From JAFAHD01 sp035654355 (GTDB lineage: Bacteria > Vulcanimicrobiota > Vulcanimicrobiia > Eremiobacterales > Eremiobacteraceae): DNA of 64,000 nt. The number at the start of each line of letters is the position of its first letter. Within the stretch, counting starts at the first letter, position 1. Shown here in pieces: positions 35,501 through 43,288 of this stretch. Where the stretch lies: positions 9,160 to 73,159 of the forward strand of contig DASRXC010000092.1 of the NCBI GenBank assembly GCA_035654355.1. The letters run 5' to 3'. Position numbers and translations under genes: made by a program. The notes under the pieces are model-generated. The model ran no database searches. It saw only the letters and a program-made list of their open reading frames with translations, and was not told where the DNA came from.

Positions 35501-35789
35501 AGTTGAATTGAACGCGCACGGTCGACTGACCGCGGAATGAGTTCGATTCGAGAATATCGATGCCCGAAACGCGGCTCACTGCGTTTTCGATCGGCCGAGT
35601 GATCGTGCTTTCAATCGTCTCTGGTGACGCGTTGCCATACGTCGTGCTGACGGTGACGACGGGCGGCGCGAATGCCGGCAGCAACGCGACAGCCAGCCGG
35701 GGCAGTGCGAACAGCCCAAGAATGATGATCGCCGCGGATAGCATCGTAACGGCGACCCGACGGTGAACGGCAAAGCTGGCTATCGACAT
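32541..35789 (-). CDS. RND multidrug/efflux transporter (AcrB/HAE1-like)
   Basis: A 1082-residue inner-membrane RND pump with a TM helix at the start (VAVTMLSAAIIILGLFALP), two large periplasmic loops and 12 expected TM helices. The proton-relay motif VGLIVDDAVVVIENISRFL is present in TM4, and GSLMLVGIAVKNAILVIEF in the second half is typical. It expels drugs, lipids or other hydrophobic compounds. No membrane-fusion protein or TolC-like gene is adjacent. ATG 35789 lacks a clear ribosome-binding site. Confidence 0.93.
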   Translation of the reverse strand: MSIASFAVHRRVAVTMLSAAIIILGLFALPRLAVALLPAFAPPVVTVSTTYGNASPETIESTITRPIENAVSRVSGIDILESNSFRGQSTVRVQFNYGTDINVAAVDVQQQVARIRATLPNDPLLQEPQIIKADPNATPVLVLHVADPTRTSRDLSDIIVNQLSDELASVQGVGSVGVDGITQRAVMIEPDEHRLAALGLPIDALLNRIKNENVDLPAGVIKIGPTEYGIRTNALYAAPDQIANTIVAVSGGMPIQLRDVARVTDSIQEQRIFARVNGSPSVALTITAQPDANIVAVAQGLDAKVVEIQDRYPSMHFSTLLDQREFILTALTSLRHTAIYGAILAVLIILIFLHSWRATIIAAVSLPISILGTLFVMYATHQTVNVMTLGGLTLAVGLIVDDAVVVIENISRFLRTGMSPKDAAEGATSQIIGAVVASTITVVTVFFPLLMVPGQQGLIFGPFALVVMSAVAISLIVAVTTVPALSTEMLRRQGVDVSEAARAQETTGFAGRFESAYRRFEDAYRRALAYCVDRPGLILGAGVAVLAVTVGALALGVVPSEIFPPSDSRFVQFDLQAPNGIALANMDHISRSVESALRQDPRVVAVAAIVGETGSGNNTRSITNRASVQVALRPGTTGPQASAFVREWRALLNRGEGRTAQYLSPQQHADVRLAMIGTIARGQTIDIVQRQISQHQTALELEIFGPDINRLQTIADGVMAAIAQIPGVGDPDKNVNNSQPEINVSIDRTRLMMSGLGTGDLAQLLSTATNGTIASYYQINGIQYPIIVELAPSQRRSFSALQGMQFTPQTTNGLPAFGTLANVATLTAGYGPTGISREDRQRRIEIGAPISDRPLGPIIADAGKVMRSYPLPQGYRWEYGPEIQRGETSFNAMWLAIGLAVVLIYMLLAAQFESYLDPLVIMVSVPLSLVGIVASLLLTHRAFGLPAFIGSLMLVGIAVKNAILVIEFTKQLREEGVDARDALLRAGPIRLRPILMTTFATIGGMLPLAIGIEAGSSTQAPLATVVIGGLVASTFLSLLVVPTLYLWTARRFGGDFRSRRRPPVIPSSTSDLAQEPPAPSPI

Positions 35790-35859
35790 GTGTTCAGGTT
35801 GACCTACAAGCGGTTACTTTTATCTCCGGAGTAGGCTATCCCACAAGTTCGGTGCGACG

Positions 35860-36381
35860 TTAAGGATTGATTGTCTCCAATACTCGTGCGTACACGTCTA
35901 GATCCGCAGCTGAGAAAAGCACAAACGTGACCTGCCGCGTTCGTCCATCGCGAGCAAGATCCATGACGGCTTGCAAGGCGATCGGCGCCGCTTGCTCGAT
36001 TGGGTAGCCATAAACCCCAGTGCCCAGAGAGGGAAACGCGATCGAAGAGACATCGTGCTCGTCGGCAAGTTTGAGACTGGCGAGGTATGCGCCGCGCAAC
36101 AACCGCGCGTCATCCGCTGAGCCTTCGTAGATCGGCGCCACTGCATGGATGACATATTTCGCAGGAAGTTTGCCGGCGGCGGTGACGACGGCGCTGCCCG
36201 TTGGACATCCACCTAAACGCGCACACTCATCGAAGATCTCACGTCCACCCGCGCGCAAGATCGCACCGCAAACACCCGCACCGGGCGCGAGCGCGCTGTT
36301 CGCGGCATTGACGATCGCGTCAGCGGCTACGGTCGTGATGTCGCCTTTGCGTAATTCGATCTCGGTGTTGGCGATTCGCAT
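35860..36381 (-). CDS. Macrodomain protein (ADP-ribose / O-acetyl-ADP-ribose hydrolase type)
   Basis: A 173-residue macrodomain. ELRKGDITTVAADAIVNAANS, GAGVCGAILRAGG and FPSLGTGVYGYP are the ADP-ribose-binding loops, typical of bacterial YmdB-like enzymes that deacetylate O-acetyl-ADP-ribose or remove ADP-ribose. ATG 36381 gives the family N-terminus; the longer open frame upstream has unrelated sequence. It diverges from a small secreted protein with only 37 bp between. Confidence 0.88.
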   Translation of the reverse strand: MRIANTEIELRKGDITTVAADAIVNAANSALAPGAGVCGAILRAGGREIFDECARLGGCPTGSAVVTAAGKLPAKYVIHAVAPIYEGSADDARLLRGAYLASLKLADEHDVSSIAFPSLGTGVYGYPIEQAAPIALQAVMDLARDGRTRQVTFVLFSAADLDVYARVLETINP

Positions 36382-36418
36382 AGCGTAGGCCGGTCGGTTT
36401 CTTGGGTACAAGACTTCT

Positions 36419-36901
36419 ATGAAAAAGATTGTATTTGCGATGCTGGCCGGCCTGGTGCTGGCAGCGTCGCTTCCGGCCGTCGCGCGCGCCACGAACGACC
36501 CGTCGAAGGGCTGGCAGGACGTGCGAGCTCTCGTCGTACGTTTCAACGATGCGCAAAATGCGCATAACTTGGACGTGATCGGCGCGTTGATGACGGACTC
36601 GCCCACGTTTGAGTGGTCATTCGGCCAGTACCAGCAACACGGTCGCGACGCGGCGCTTGCCCAGTTGGCGGGCATGTACCAGCGCGCGGACTGGAGCGTT
36701 CTCCCGGACTACGGGAATCTTGACATACGTATGACAGGTTCGTCATCCGCGGACATCAACGTGCCCGTTCAATACAAGGTGTCGACCACTGCGCAGGACT
36801 CGACCCTGACAGCTCTGGTGCACGAGCAGGCCGTCAAGACCCCAGACGGGTGGCGGTTATCGAGCGTGCAGGTTCAGCCGGTTGAATCTACGGTTCAGTA
36901 G
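36419..36901 (+). CDS. Secreted SnoaL/NTF2-like protein
   Basis: A 160-residue protein with a signal peptide (IVFAMLAGLVLAASLPAVARA). The mature part resembles the NTF2/SnoaL cone fold: an N-terminal helix pair (VRALVVRFNDAQNAHNLDVIGALMTDSPTF reads as the usual 'work, decide the size of pocket' helix) and C-terminal strands ending VKTPDGWRLSSVQVQ. No catalytic residues can be named. The function is unknown. It ends 25 bp before the EgtD-like gene and may be co-transcribed with it. Confidence 0.65.
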   Translation: MKKIVFAMLAGLVLAASLPAVARATNDPSKGWQDVRALVVRFNDAQNAHNLDVIGALMTDSPTFEWSFGQYQQHGRDAALAQLAGMYQRADWSVLPDYGNLDIRMTGSSSADINVPVQYKVSTTAQDSTLTALVHEQAVKTPDGWRLSSVQVQPVESTVQ

Positions 36902-36926
36902 CGTCCCGCGCGCGAAGCGAGTTCAA

Positions 36927-37883
36927 ATGGACAGGCGAGAACCAGCGGCGATGGATTTTGCCGCCGAGGTCCGAGCGGGCCTCAGCGCTCACCCGAAGAC
37001 CCTCCCGACCAAGTACCTCTACGACGACCTCGGGTCGGCGCTCTTCGAAGTCATCTGCCTGCTTCCTGAGTACTATCTCACGCGCGCCGAAGCGGCGATT
37101 TTGCGTGCGCACGCGCGCGACATCATCGATGCGGTCGGCGACACGCTCGAGATCGTCGAGCTCGGCAGCGGGACTGCGACGAAAACGAGGCTGCTGCTTG
37201 ACGCTGCGCTCACCCGTCAAGGTTCGCTGCGGTACAGCCCGATCGACATCTCGCGCGGCGCGTTAGACCAAACGGTGCACGCGCTCAACGCCGAATATCC
37301 CGCGATTGAAGTCGATCCGCAGGTCGCCGACTATTACGAAGGCCTTCGACGCTTTTCGCGCAACGGCGTGGCGCGCGCGCTCGTGCTCTTCTTAGGATCG
37401 AACGTCGGCAACTTCGAGCCGTATGAGGCGCGACGCACGCTGCGCGCGGTGCGCGAAACGCTCAGGCCAAACGATGCGCTGCTGATCGGCGCGGACATGA
37501 AGAAGGACGTCGCAGCGCTCGAGGCAGCGTACAACGATAAGCTGGGCGTGACCGCCGCGTTCAACAAGAATCTGCTCGCTCGCATCAACCGGGAACTCGG
37601 CGGACACTTCGATCTCGATCAGTTCCGGCATCGCGCCATCTTCAACGCGCCAGAAGGCAGAATGGAGATGCATCTGGTGAGCGAGCGGCAACAGGACGTT
37701 TCGATCGATGGGATCCCGATGACGGTCCACTTCGAGCTGGGCGAGAGCATCCACACCGAATCATCGTACAAGTACGAGCAAGCACAGCTCGACGCGCTCG
37801 CTCAAGAGACCGGCTTTGCGCTCACCGAGACGTGGAGCGATCCGACCGGCGCATTCACTTCGAACCTGCTGGTCGCTCGCTAG
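36927..37883 (+). CDS. egtD: EgtD-like L-histidine N-alpha-methyltransferase
   Basis: A 318-residue SAM-dependent methyltransferase of the EgtD family (methyltransf_33). Seen are KTLPTKYLYDDLGSALFEVICLLPEYY near the N-terminus, the SAM loop IVELGSGTATKTRLLL, and LFLGSNVGNFEP. Family members trimethylate histidine to hercynine in ergothioneine synthesis. No egtB, egtA, egtC or egtE is in the window, so the pathway must be completed elsewhere or the product is hercynine. ATG 36927 is preferred to the earlier TTG 36882, which overlaps the upstream gene. Confidence 0.8.
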   Translation: MDRREPAAMDFAAEVRAGLSAHPKTLPTKYLYDDLGSALFEVICLLPEYYLTRAEAAILRAHARDIIDAVGDTLEIVELGSGTATKTRLLLDAALTRQGSLRYSPIDISRGALDQTVHALNAEYPAIEVDPQVADYYEGLRRFSRNGVARALVLFLGSNVGNFEPYEARRTLRAVRETLRPNDALLIGADMKKDVAALEAAYNDKLGVTAAFNKNLLARINRELGGHFDLDQFRHRAIFNAPEGRMEMHLVSERQQDVSIDGIPMTVHFELGESIHTESSYKYEQAQLDALAQETGFALTETWSDPTGAFTSNLLVAR

Positions 37884-37914
37884 CTCAAAACGCGCGCGCG
37901 AATCCCGGAGGATC

Positions 37915-39687
37915 CTACCCCACGAGTGGTCCGGGCTTTTTGACGTAGCGTTTGATCACCGCATCTGACGTGTGGTACGCGAGCGCCCCGACCGTGCCGG
38001 TCGGATTGTAGCCGGCGTTCTGGGGAAACGCGCTCGCGCCGACGACGAAGAGATTCGGTACGTCCCAACTCTGCAAGTATTTGTTCACCACGCTCGACTT
38101 GGGGTCGGCTCCCATGATCGCACCGCCCGTCGTATGCGTGCTTTGGTAGACTTGCGTCGTGTATTTGCCCTTGAGCGGGTGCGTGGCGACGTGGTCCGCG
38201 CCGATCGCCTTACCAAGTTTTTGTAGGACATCGGCCATGTACGCGGATTGCTTCAACTCGTACGGGCCCCAATCAAAGGTCATGCGGATCAGCGGGAGGC
38301 CAAACGCGTCGCGATACGTCGGGTCAAGATCGAGATAATTCCCGCGGTACGATTGGACCCCGCCTTGCGCATTGACGCTAAAGGCGCGACTGTACCACTT
38401 CGCGACGGCTTCTTTCCAACCGGCACCCCAGGTGGGCGTTCCGGGAGGCGTGGGATGGTTTTGGATCGGGCGCCCACCGGTAGGATTGACGTTGATGTCA
38501 GCGCCCCCGATGAAGCCCAGGCCATGATGATCGAAATTGTCGCCGTTGAAGTCGTCGAAGACGAAGCCGTTGGCGCCCGAGCCCATGAACGGGTTGAAGG
38601 TCTTGTTCTCAAAGAAATACGTGCCGCCGGTGTTCGCCTGATAGGCGTAGTTGCGGCCGACGTTTCCAGCCCGGGTTTTGGGATCGTAGGGCGTGCCGAT
38701 CCCTGAAACCAGCATCAGTCGCACGTTGTTGAACACGAACGAAGTGAGAAAGATCATGTCAGCCGGCTGCTCGAACTCACGTCCAGCGCCGTCGACATAG
38801 GTCACGCTGACAGCGCGCCGGCGTGCGCTGTCAAGGTTGATGCGCACGACGTTGACGCCGGTGCGCAGGTCATACCGCCCGGTCTTTTGCGCGACCGGAA
38901 TGACGGCGAGCTGCGGACTCGATTTCGCGAACATCTCGCATGCGAACCGTTCGCAGTAGCCGCAATACACGCACGCGCCGAACGTCGCGCCGTCCGGATT
39001 CGTGTAAGGTCTCGTCACATTGGCCGACGGCATGTTGAATGGGTGATATCCGAGTTTGGCCGCGGCGTCACGGAACAAGGAACCCTGATAGGTGACCTTC
39101 ATCGGCGGGTTCGGGTAATCGCGCGAACGCGGTCCTTCAAACGGATTGCCGCCGGGTTGGAGGGTGCCCTTGATGTTGCCGGCTTTGCCTGAGATGCCGG
39201 CCTGATACTCAAAGCGATCGAAGAACGGCTCGAGTTCGGCGTAGGTGATGCCCCAGTCTTGGCTCGTGCAGTCGGGCAGCAACATCGAAGCGCCGTAGCG
39301 AGCGATCGTCTTGCTGCGCGTCTCGAAATCCCATGGTAAGAAGCGCCAGGTCGTGCCGTTCCAGTGAACGCCCGCGCCGCCTAAGCCGTTTCCGGGCAAG
39401 AAGCCGACGAAATAGCGCAACGGCAACGCGGTTTGGCTCGAATCGTTGCGGAACGTGACCGTTTCGACCGCGGCGTCTTGCATGAGCTTGAGACGCACCG
39501 CGTACGAAAGCTCGTCATGGATCTGCGGAACCTCGAAATCGGGCGACGTGTTGCGATAGTCGCCGCGTTCCAGGCCGACGACGTGCAAACCGGCTTTCGT
39601 CAGCTCAGCCGCGATGATGCCGCCGGTCCATCCAACGCCGATGGTGAGGGCATCAACAGACTTCAGTTTGGTCGCCATCGCGCTCAC
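37915..39687 (-). CDS. GMC oxidoreductase, gluconate/glucose dehydrogenase-type FAD subunit
   Basis: A 590-residue flavoprotein. The FAD-binding loop is IGVGWTGGIIAAELTKAG. The catalytic His lies in STHTTGG and a further conserved segment is PQNAGYNPTGT near the C-terminus. A cysteine cluster C-x2-C-x2-C-x4-C (ACVYCGYCERFACEMF) resembles the Fe-S-binding region of FAD-dependent glucose and gluconate dehydrogenases. The sugar acid or alcohol substrate is unknown. GTG 39687 overlaps the small-subunit stop; ATG 39678 is an alternative. No cytochrome c subunit follows. Confidence 0.85.
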   Translation of the reverse strand: MSAMATKLKSVDALTIGVGWTGGIIAAELTKAGLHVVGLERGDYRNTSPDFEVPQIHDELSYAVRLKLMQDAAVETVTFRNDSSQTALPLRYFVGFLPGNGLGGAGVHWNGTTWRFLPWDFETRSKTIARYGASMLLPDCTSQDWGITYAELEPFFDRFEYQAGISGKAGNIKGTLQPGGNPFEGPRSRDYPNPPMKVTYQGSLFRDAAAKLGYHPFNMPSANVTRPYTNPDGATFGACVYCGYCERFACEMFAKSSPQLAVIPVAQKTGRYDLRTGVNVVRINLDSARRRAVSVTYVDGAGREFEQPADMIFLTSFVFNNVRLMLVSGIGTPYDPKTRAGNVGRNYAYQANTGGTYFFENKTFNPFMGSGANGFVFDDFNGDNFDHHGLGFIGGADINVNPTGGRPIQNHPTPPGTPTWGAGWKEAVAKWYSRAFSVNAQGGVQSYRGNYLDLDPTYRDAFGLPLIRMTFDWGPYELKQSAYMADVLQKLGKAIGADHVATHPLKGKYTTQVYQSTHTTGGAIMGADPKSSVVNKYLQSWDVPNLFVVGASAFPQNAGYNPTGTVGALAYHTSDAVIKRYVKKPGPLVG

Positions 39688-40502
39688 CGTCCCTTCGTGC
39701 CGACCGCACGCCGATGCAGCGGACGCACGAGCGCGACATGCTTCGGGTCCATATCATCCTGTGCGAGGCCTTGCTGGACGTCGGAGATGCTCACGGGCGG
39801 CACGATGTAGGGCTGGCCGTAGTTCTGATCGATCAAGTTCGTGTACACGGCTGCGACTCCAGGGAATCCGATCATCTTCCAACCGGCCTTATCGCGATTT
39901 CCGCCGTACAGCGGATCGGCGAAGTAGCCTTCGATCGTGTTCTCGAGCAGCAGCGCAAAGAACGTCGCCGATGGCACGGTATCCAGATCGATCGTGCCTT
40001 GCTCGAGACCGTGAAGCACCTCATCTTGCTGCGCGCTCGTCAAACCAGAGAAATTCCCGTTGTACTTCTTTGTGCAATGCGCATCGACCGCGCGCATCGC
40101 AGTGCGATACAACTGCGCGGGCGTGAGCGCCAATTGGTAGCCTTGCTGCGGCGTGCCCGCTTGCCACGGCCCTTGGCGGTACATCCGGGCGCCGTTACCC
40201 CACGCGCCCGCCAGTTGGCCATCGATGTAATATGGCACACCCGCGGCGCTGGCCGCTGGACCCGGTGGGTCCGCAGGGATGATGCGATCGCACGCCGCTT
40301 CGATGAACGCCTGTTCTGGCGGCGTGAGGAACGTGTAGGCTTCGGGTTCTGTGAGCGCCTTGTTCGGTTGAGCGCTGTTTGAGGGTGCGGCGGAGGCTCC
40401 CGTCGACGATGAAGGCGCCGTCGAGGAACATCCGGTCGCGAGCGTTGCACCGAGAAGGCTTACGATGGCGACGAATTCGCGACGCTTGATTTCATCGGCC
40501 AT
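39684..40502 (-). CDS. Gluconate 2-dehydrogenase subunit 3-like protein, exported
   Basis: A 272-residue small subunit of the Gluconate_2-dh3 family, which helps export and mature the FAD subunit. The N-terminus RREFVAIVSLLGATLATGCSS combines a twin-Arg-like start with a lipobox (LATGC), so it is probably a lipoprotein and may travel by Tat together with the FAD subunit. The domain appears from LTPPEQAFIEAACDRIIPAD onward. ATG 40502 follows AAAGGCGG; GTG 40523 is a weaker alternative. It overlaps the FAD subunit gene by four bases. Confidence 0.8.
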   Translation of the reverse strand: MADEIKRREFVAIVSLLGATLATGCSSTAPSSSTGASAAPSNSAQPNKALTEPEAYTFLTPPEQAFIEAACDRIIPADPPGPAASAAGVPYYIDGQLAGAWGNGARMYRQGPWQAGTPQQGYQLALTPAQLYRTAMRAVDAHCTKKYNGNFSGLTSAQQDEVLHGLEQGTIDLDTVPSATFFALLLENTIEGYFADPLYGGNRDKAGWKMIGFPGVAAVYTNLIDQNYGQPYIVPPVSISDVQQGLAQDDMDPKHVALVRPLHRRAVGTKGR

Positions 40503-40610
40503 GGTATCCGCCTTTCGCGACACAGGCAGCGAGGTTCGCAGGTGTACGCGCGTCGCTTAGCCGGCTCCTACGACGCTGCTAAGGTGAAGCAACCTACAGC
40601 GCGCGCACAC

Positions 40611-41651
40611 TTATTCCGTAATGCCGACTTTGAGAAGCAGACGCGGGTTCGTGATGAACGATTGACACGAGAACGAATGGGGCACGACGCCGCTTTTCAC
40701 AAACTCGGCCGGTCCAATTCCGTACGCCTCCTCGACGAAGATCGCGAACGGTTTTGAACGGTCCCATCCTTTGAGCAAGTTATCGATCGGCCACGTCTGC
40801 GTGCCACCGCTATACGAAAACTTTCCGTTCAACATGCCATTGTCGGAGATCCAGTTGGCGCTCTGCCAGCTGCCGGACGCCCGGTTGAGCTGCGCGCAGC
40901 TGTGGCTGGAGTCGTATGGACCCTTGTCATACGCGAAGCTCGCACCGAACAGGCTATTGCCGCCCAGCGGCGAGAGGTTAAACGAATATGCGGCGCGCTG
41001 AAAGTTATTGACCTGGCTCTGATTCGTGCTGTCAAAGGTGCCGCCGACGACGAACGGCGTGTTCTTGGTCGCCGGAAAGCTTTTGATCTGGGGATTGTTG
41101 TCGCTGTAGAGCACCCAGTACTGCCGGGTATAGCCGCGCGCCACGTCAGCCTTCACGGTGAGCACGGTCGTCGTCGCATGGATGCATATGTGCGGGCTCG
41201 GTTTGGATTCAGCGCCGGCGTGATTGGGAGCAGCATAGGCGGTCACATAATAGCACGTGCCGCTGTGAGGGGTGTTTTCAATGATCACCGCCACCGGTGT
41301 TGAATCGATCGCCTTGGGCGGCGACCCGGCAAGCCACACGTGATAGCCACCAAGTCCGCAATTCGCGCCATGGCAGCTCCATGACCAGAAGATCGAGACG
41401 TATTTCCCCGTCTTTAACTGCGCGCAGAAGTTAGCGCTGCCGCCGGCGTGGACGCATCGCTGCGGGTCGGTCGTGTAGTGCGGTGCTTGAGGCGCGGGGA
41501 GCGCCGGCGTAGGCGTTGGATGCGCTGTTGCACGAGGCCGGGGCGTGTGGACGTTCGCACCCTGAAGGGTCCCTCCGGCCTGATTGGCGAGGCTTATTAG
41601 TGGAAGCGCTGTGGTGAGAACGAACGCGCCGAGAAGTCTTGCGATCTTCAT
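40611..41651 (-). CDS. Secreted protein of unknown function
   Basis: A 346-residue exported protein. The signal peptide (LLGAFVLTTALPLISLA) is followed by a Pro/Thr/Ala-rich stretch (about residues 30-55), then a region with paired cysteines (SWSCHGANCGLGGYHVW, HSGTCYYVTAYAAP, HICIHAT) that reads like a fibronectin-III-type beta-sandwich, and a C-terminal part of unclear fold. An excellent GGAGGG site precedes ATG 41651. It lies 17 bp downstream of the ABC importer operon on the same strand. I recognise no enzyme motif. Confidence 0.6.
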   Translation of the reverse strand: MKIARLLGAFVLTTALPLISLANQAGGTLQGANVHTPRPRATAHPTPTPALPAPQAPHYTTDPQRCVHAGGSANFCAQLKTGKYVSIFWSWSCHGANCGLGGYHVWLAGSPPKAIDSTPVAVIIENTPHSGTCYYVTAYAAPNHAGAESKPSPHICIHATTTVLTVKADVARGYTRQYWVLYSDNNPQIKSFPATKNTPFVVGGTFDSTNQSQVNNFQRAAYSFNLSPLGGNSLFGASFAYDKGPYDSSHSCAQLNRASGSWQSANWISDNGMLNGKFSYSGGTQTWPIDNLLKGWDRSKPFAIFVEEAYGIGPAEFVKSGVVPHSFSCQSFITNPRLLLKVGITE

Positions 41652-41668
41652 CGTTGCCCTCCGATCGC

Positions 41669-42301
41669 TCACGAGGTAGAAAGCGCTGCATGGCGTCGAT
41701 AGCGCGCTTCGGCCCTGCGTAACGCAAAATCGACTGCGATCGCTAAGAGCGCGGAAACCAACGCGCCGGCAACCGCTTTGTTGGGATAGTCTTCTTGGAT
41801 GCCGCCGAGCACAAGCGTGCCTAATCCTCCGGCATCGATCCATGCCGCGACGTTTGCGATGCCGATGATCGAGACAGCTGCGATGCGGATGCCGCCCAAC
41901 GCTACCGGCATGGCAAGCGGGCGTTCGACGAGCCAGAAGAGTTGCCAGGAGTTCATCCCCATTCCGCGGGCAGCCTCCCGCGCCGCGGGATCGACGCCTT
42001 GTATGCCTGCCGCGATGTTGCGGACAAGAATCATCTGCGCGTAGGCTGCGAGTCCGACCACTGCGGTGGCGAAACCGAGTCCGAGCGCTGGGATCAGCAG
42101 CGCGAACAATGCGAGGCTTGGAATCGTGTAGACGATTCCGAGCACGCCATAAAGCGGACCGCGCGCAGCCGGCGAACGCGCCGCGAGCACGCCGAGCGGA
42201 ATCGCGATGGCAAGCGCGATCGCCAAGGCTGCGCCGCTCAACCAGATGTGTTGCGCAAGCGCTTTCGCAACGATGGCAGGATGCGCGAGCAGGTACTGCA
42301 C
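41669..42301 (-). CDS. OpuC/ProW-type ABC importer permease
   Basis: A 210-residue permease with about six hydrophobic segments and the EAA loop (DPAAREAARGMGMNSWQLFWLVERPLAMP). Similar to OpuCB/OpuCD and YehW/YehY, which import compatible solutes such as glycine betaine, carnitine or choline. It starts at GTG 42301, 3 bp behind the ATPase gene, and is the last subunit of a four-gene importer. Confidence 0.85.
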   Translation of the reverse strand: MQYLLAHPAIVAKALAQHIWLSGAALAIALAIAIPLGVLAARSPAARGPLYGVLGIVYTIPSLALFALLIPALGLGFATAVVGLAAYAQMILVRNIAAGIQGVDPAAREAARGMGMNSWQLFWLVERPLAMPVALGGIRIAAVSIIGIANVAAWIDAGGLGTLVLGGIQEDYPNKAVAGALVSALLAIAVDFALRRAEARYRRHAALSTS

Positions 42302-42304
42302 AGG

Positions 42305-43288
42305 CTAGTCTTTCTTGGTCGCCGGGCGGGCGGCGCGTTGCAGATCGGCGAGGGCGATCGCGCCGAGCGGCGCACCGCCGGAATCGACCACAAGCAGTGA
42401 CCCGACGCCGGCTTGCATCATAAGCGAGAGCGCTGTGCGCAAGTCGCGATCGGCCGAGATCCGATAGCCGGTCGAAGGCGCCGGCGTTTCACCACGTCTC
42501 ATCGCCGACTCGACGCGCATCACCGAGAAGCGGCGCATCACGTCTTCAGCATCGAGCAGCGCTGCGACAAACGCATTGGCAGGTCCGGTGATGATGTCGA
42601 ACGGCGTCCCTGATTGCTCGACTCGGCCGGCACGCATCACGACGAGCAGATCTGCAAGTCGCAGCGCCTCACTGACGTCGTGCGTCACGAAGAGCACCGT
42701 CTTACGAAGCCGCGCATGAAGTTCTGAGAGCTCATGCTGAAGCCGGTCGCGCTCGATCGCATCCAGCGCGCCGAACGGCTCGTCCATGAGCATGATCTGA
42801 GGATCGGCGGCCAGCGCGCGCGCTAAACCCACGCGCTGTGCTTGTCCGCCGGACAATTGGGCTGGGTAGCGATCCCGAAACCGTTCCGGCTCGAGATGGA
42901 CGAGCGCGAGCAGTTCGTCGGTACGCGCGTCGATGCGTGCGCGGTCCCATCCAAGCAGCGAGGGCACCACCGCGATATTCGACGCTACCGTCATGTGCGG
43001 GAACAGGCCGACGTTTTGGATGACGTAGCCGATGCCGCGGCGCAGCACGACCGGGTCGACGGCCTCGACGTCGGAGCCATCCACAAAGATCTTCCCTGAC
43101 GTCGGTTCGTACAAGCGGTTCACCGTCTTGAGCAGCGTCGTCTTGCCGCTGCCCGATGGTCCGACCAGCACGGTGAACGACCCGCGCGGCACGACGAGGT
43201 CGACGTCATTGACCGCGTGCTCGCCGCCCGGAAACGTTTTGACGACGTGCTCGAACGCGACGGCCGGTGCGGCGTCAGTCGCCGTCAA
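42305..43288 (-). CDS. OpuC/ProV-type ABC importer ATPase with CBS region
   Basis: A 327-residue ATPase with intact motifs: Walker A GPSGSGKTTLLK, Q-loop IQNVGLFPHMTV, signature LSGGQAQRV, Walker B LMDEPFGALDAI and switch His in VTHDVSEALR. The C-terminal 90 residues contain a CBS-like segment (SLMMQAGVGSLLVVDSGGAPLG), as in osmotically gated OpuA/OpuC ATPases. The TTG at 43288 overlaps the stop of the binding-protein gene (TTGA). Confidence 0.88.
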   Translation of the reverse strand: MTATDAAPAVAFEHVVKTFPGGEHAVNDVDLVVPRGSFTVLVGPSGSGKTTLLKTVNRLYEPTSGKIFVDGSDVEAVDPVVLRRGIGYVIQNVGLFPHMTVASNIAVVPSLLGWDRARIDARTDELLALVHLEPERFRDRYPAQLSGGQAQRVGLARALAADPQIMLMDEPFGALDAIERDRLQHELSELHARLRKTVLFVTHDVSEALRLADLLVVMRAGRVEQSGTPFDIITGPANAFVAALLDAEDVMRRFSVMRVESAMRRGETPAPSTGYRISADRDLRTALSLMMQAGVGSLLVVDSGGAPLGAIALADLQRAARPATKKD

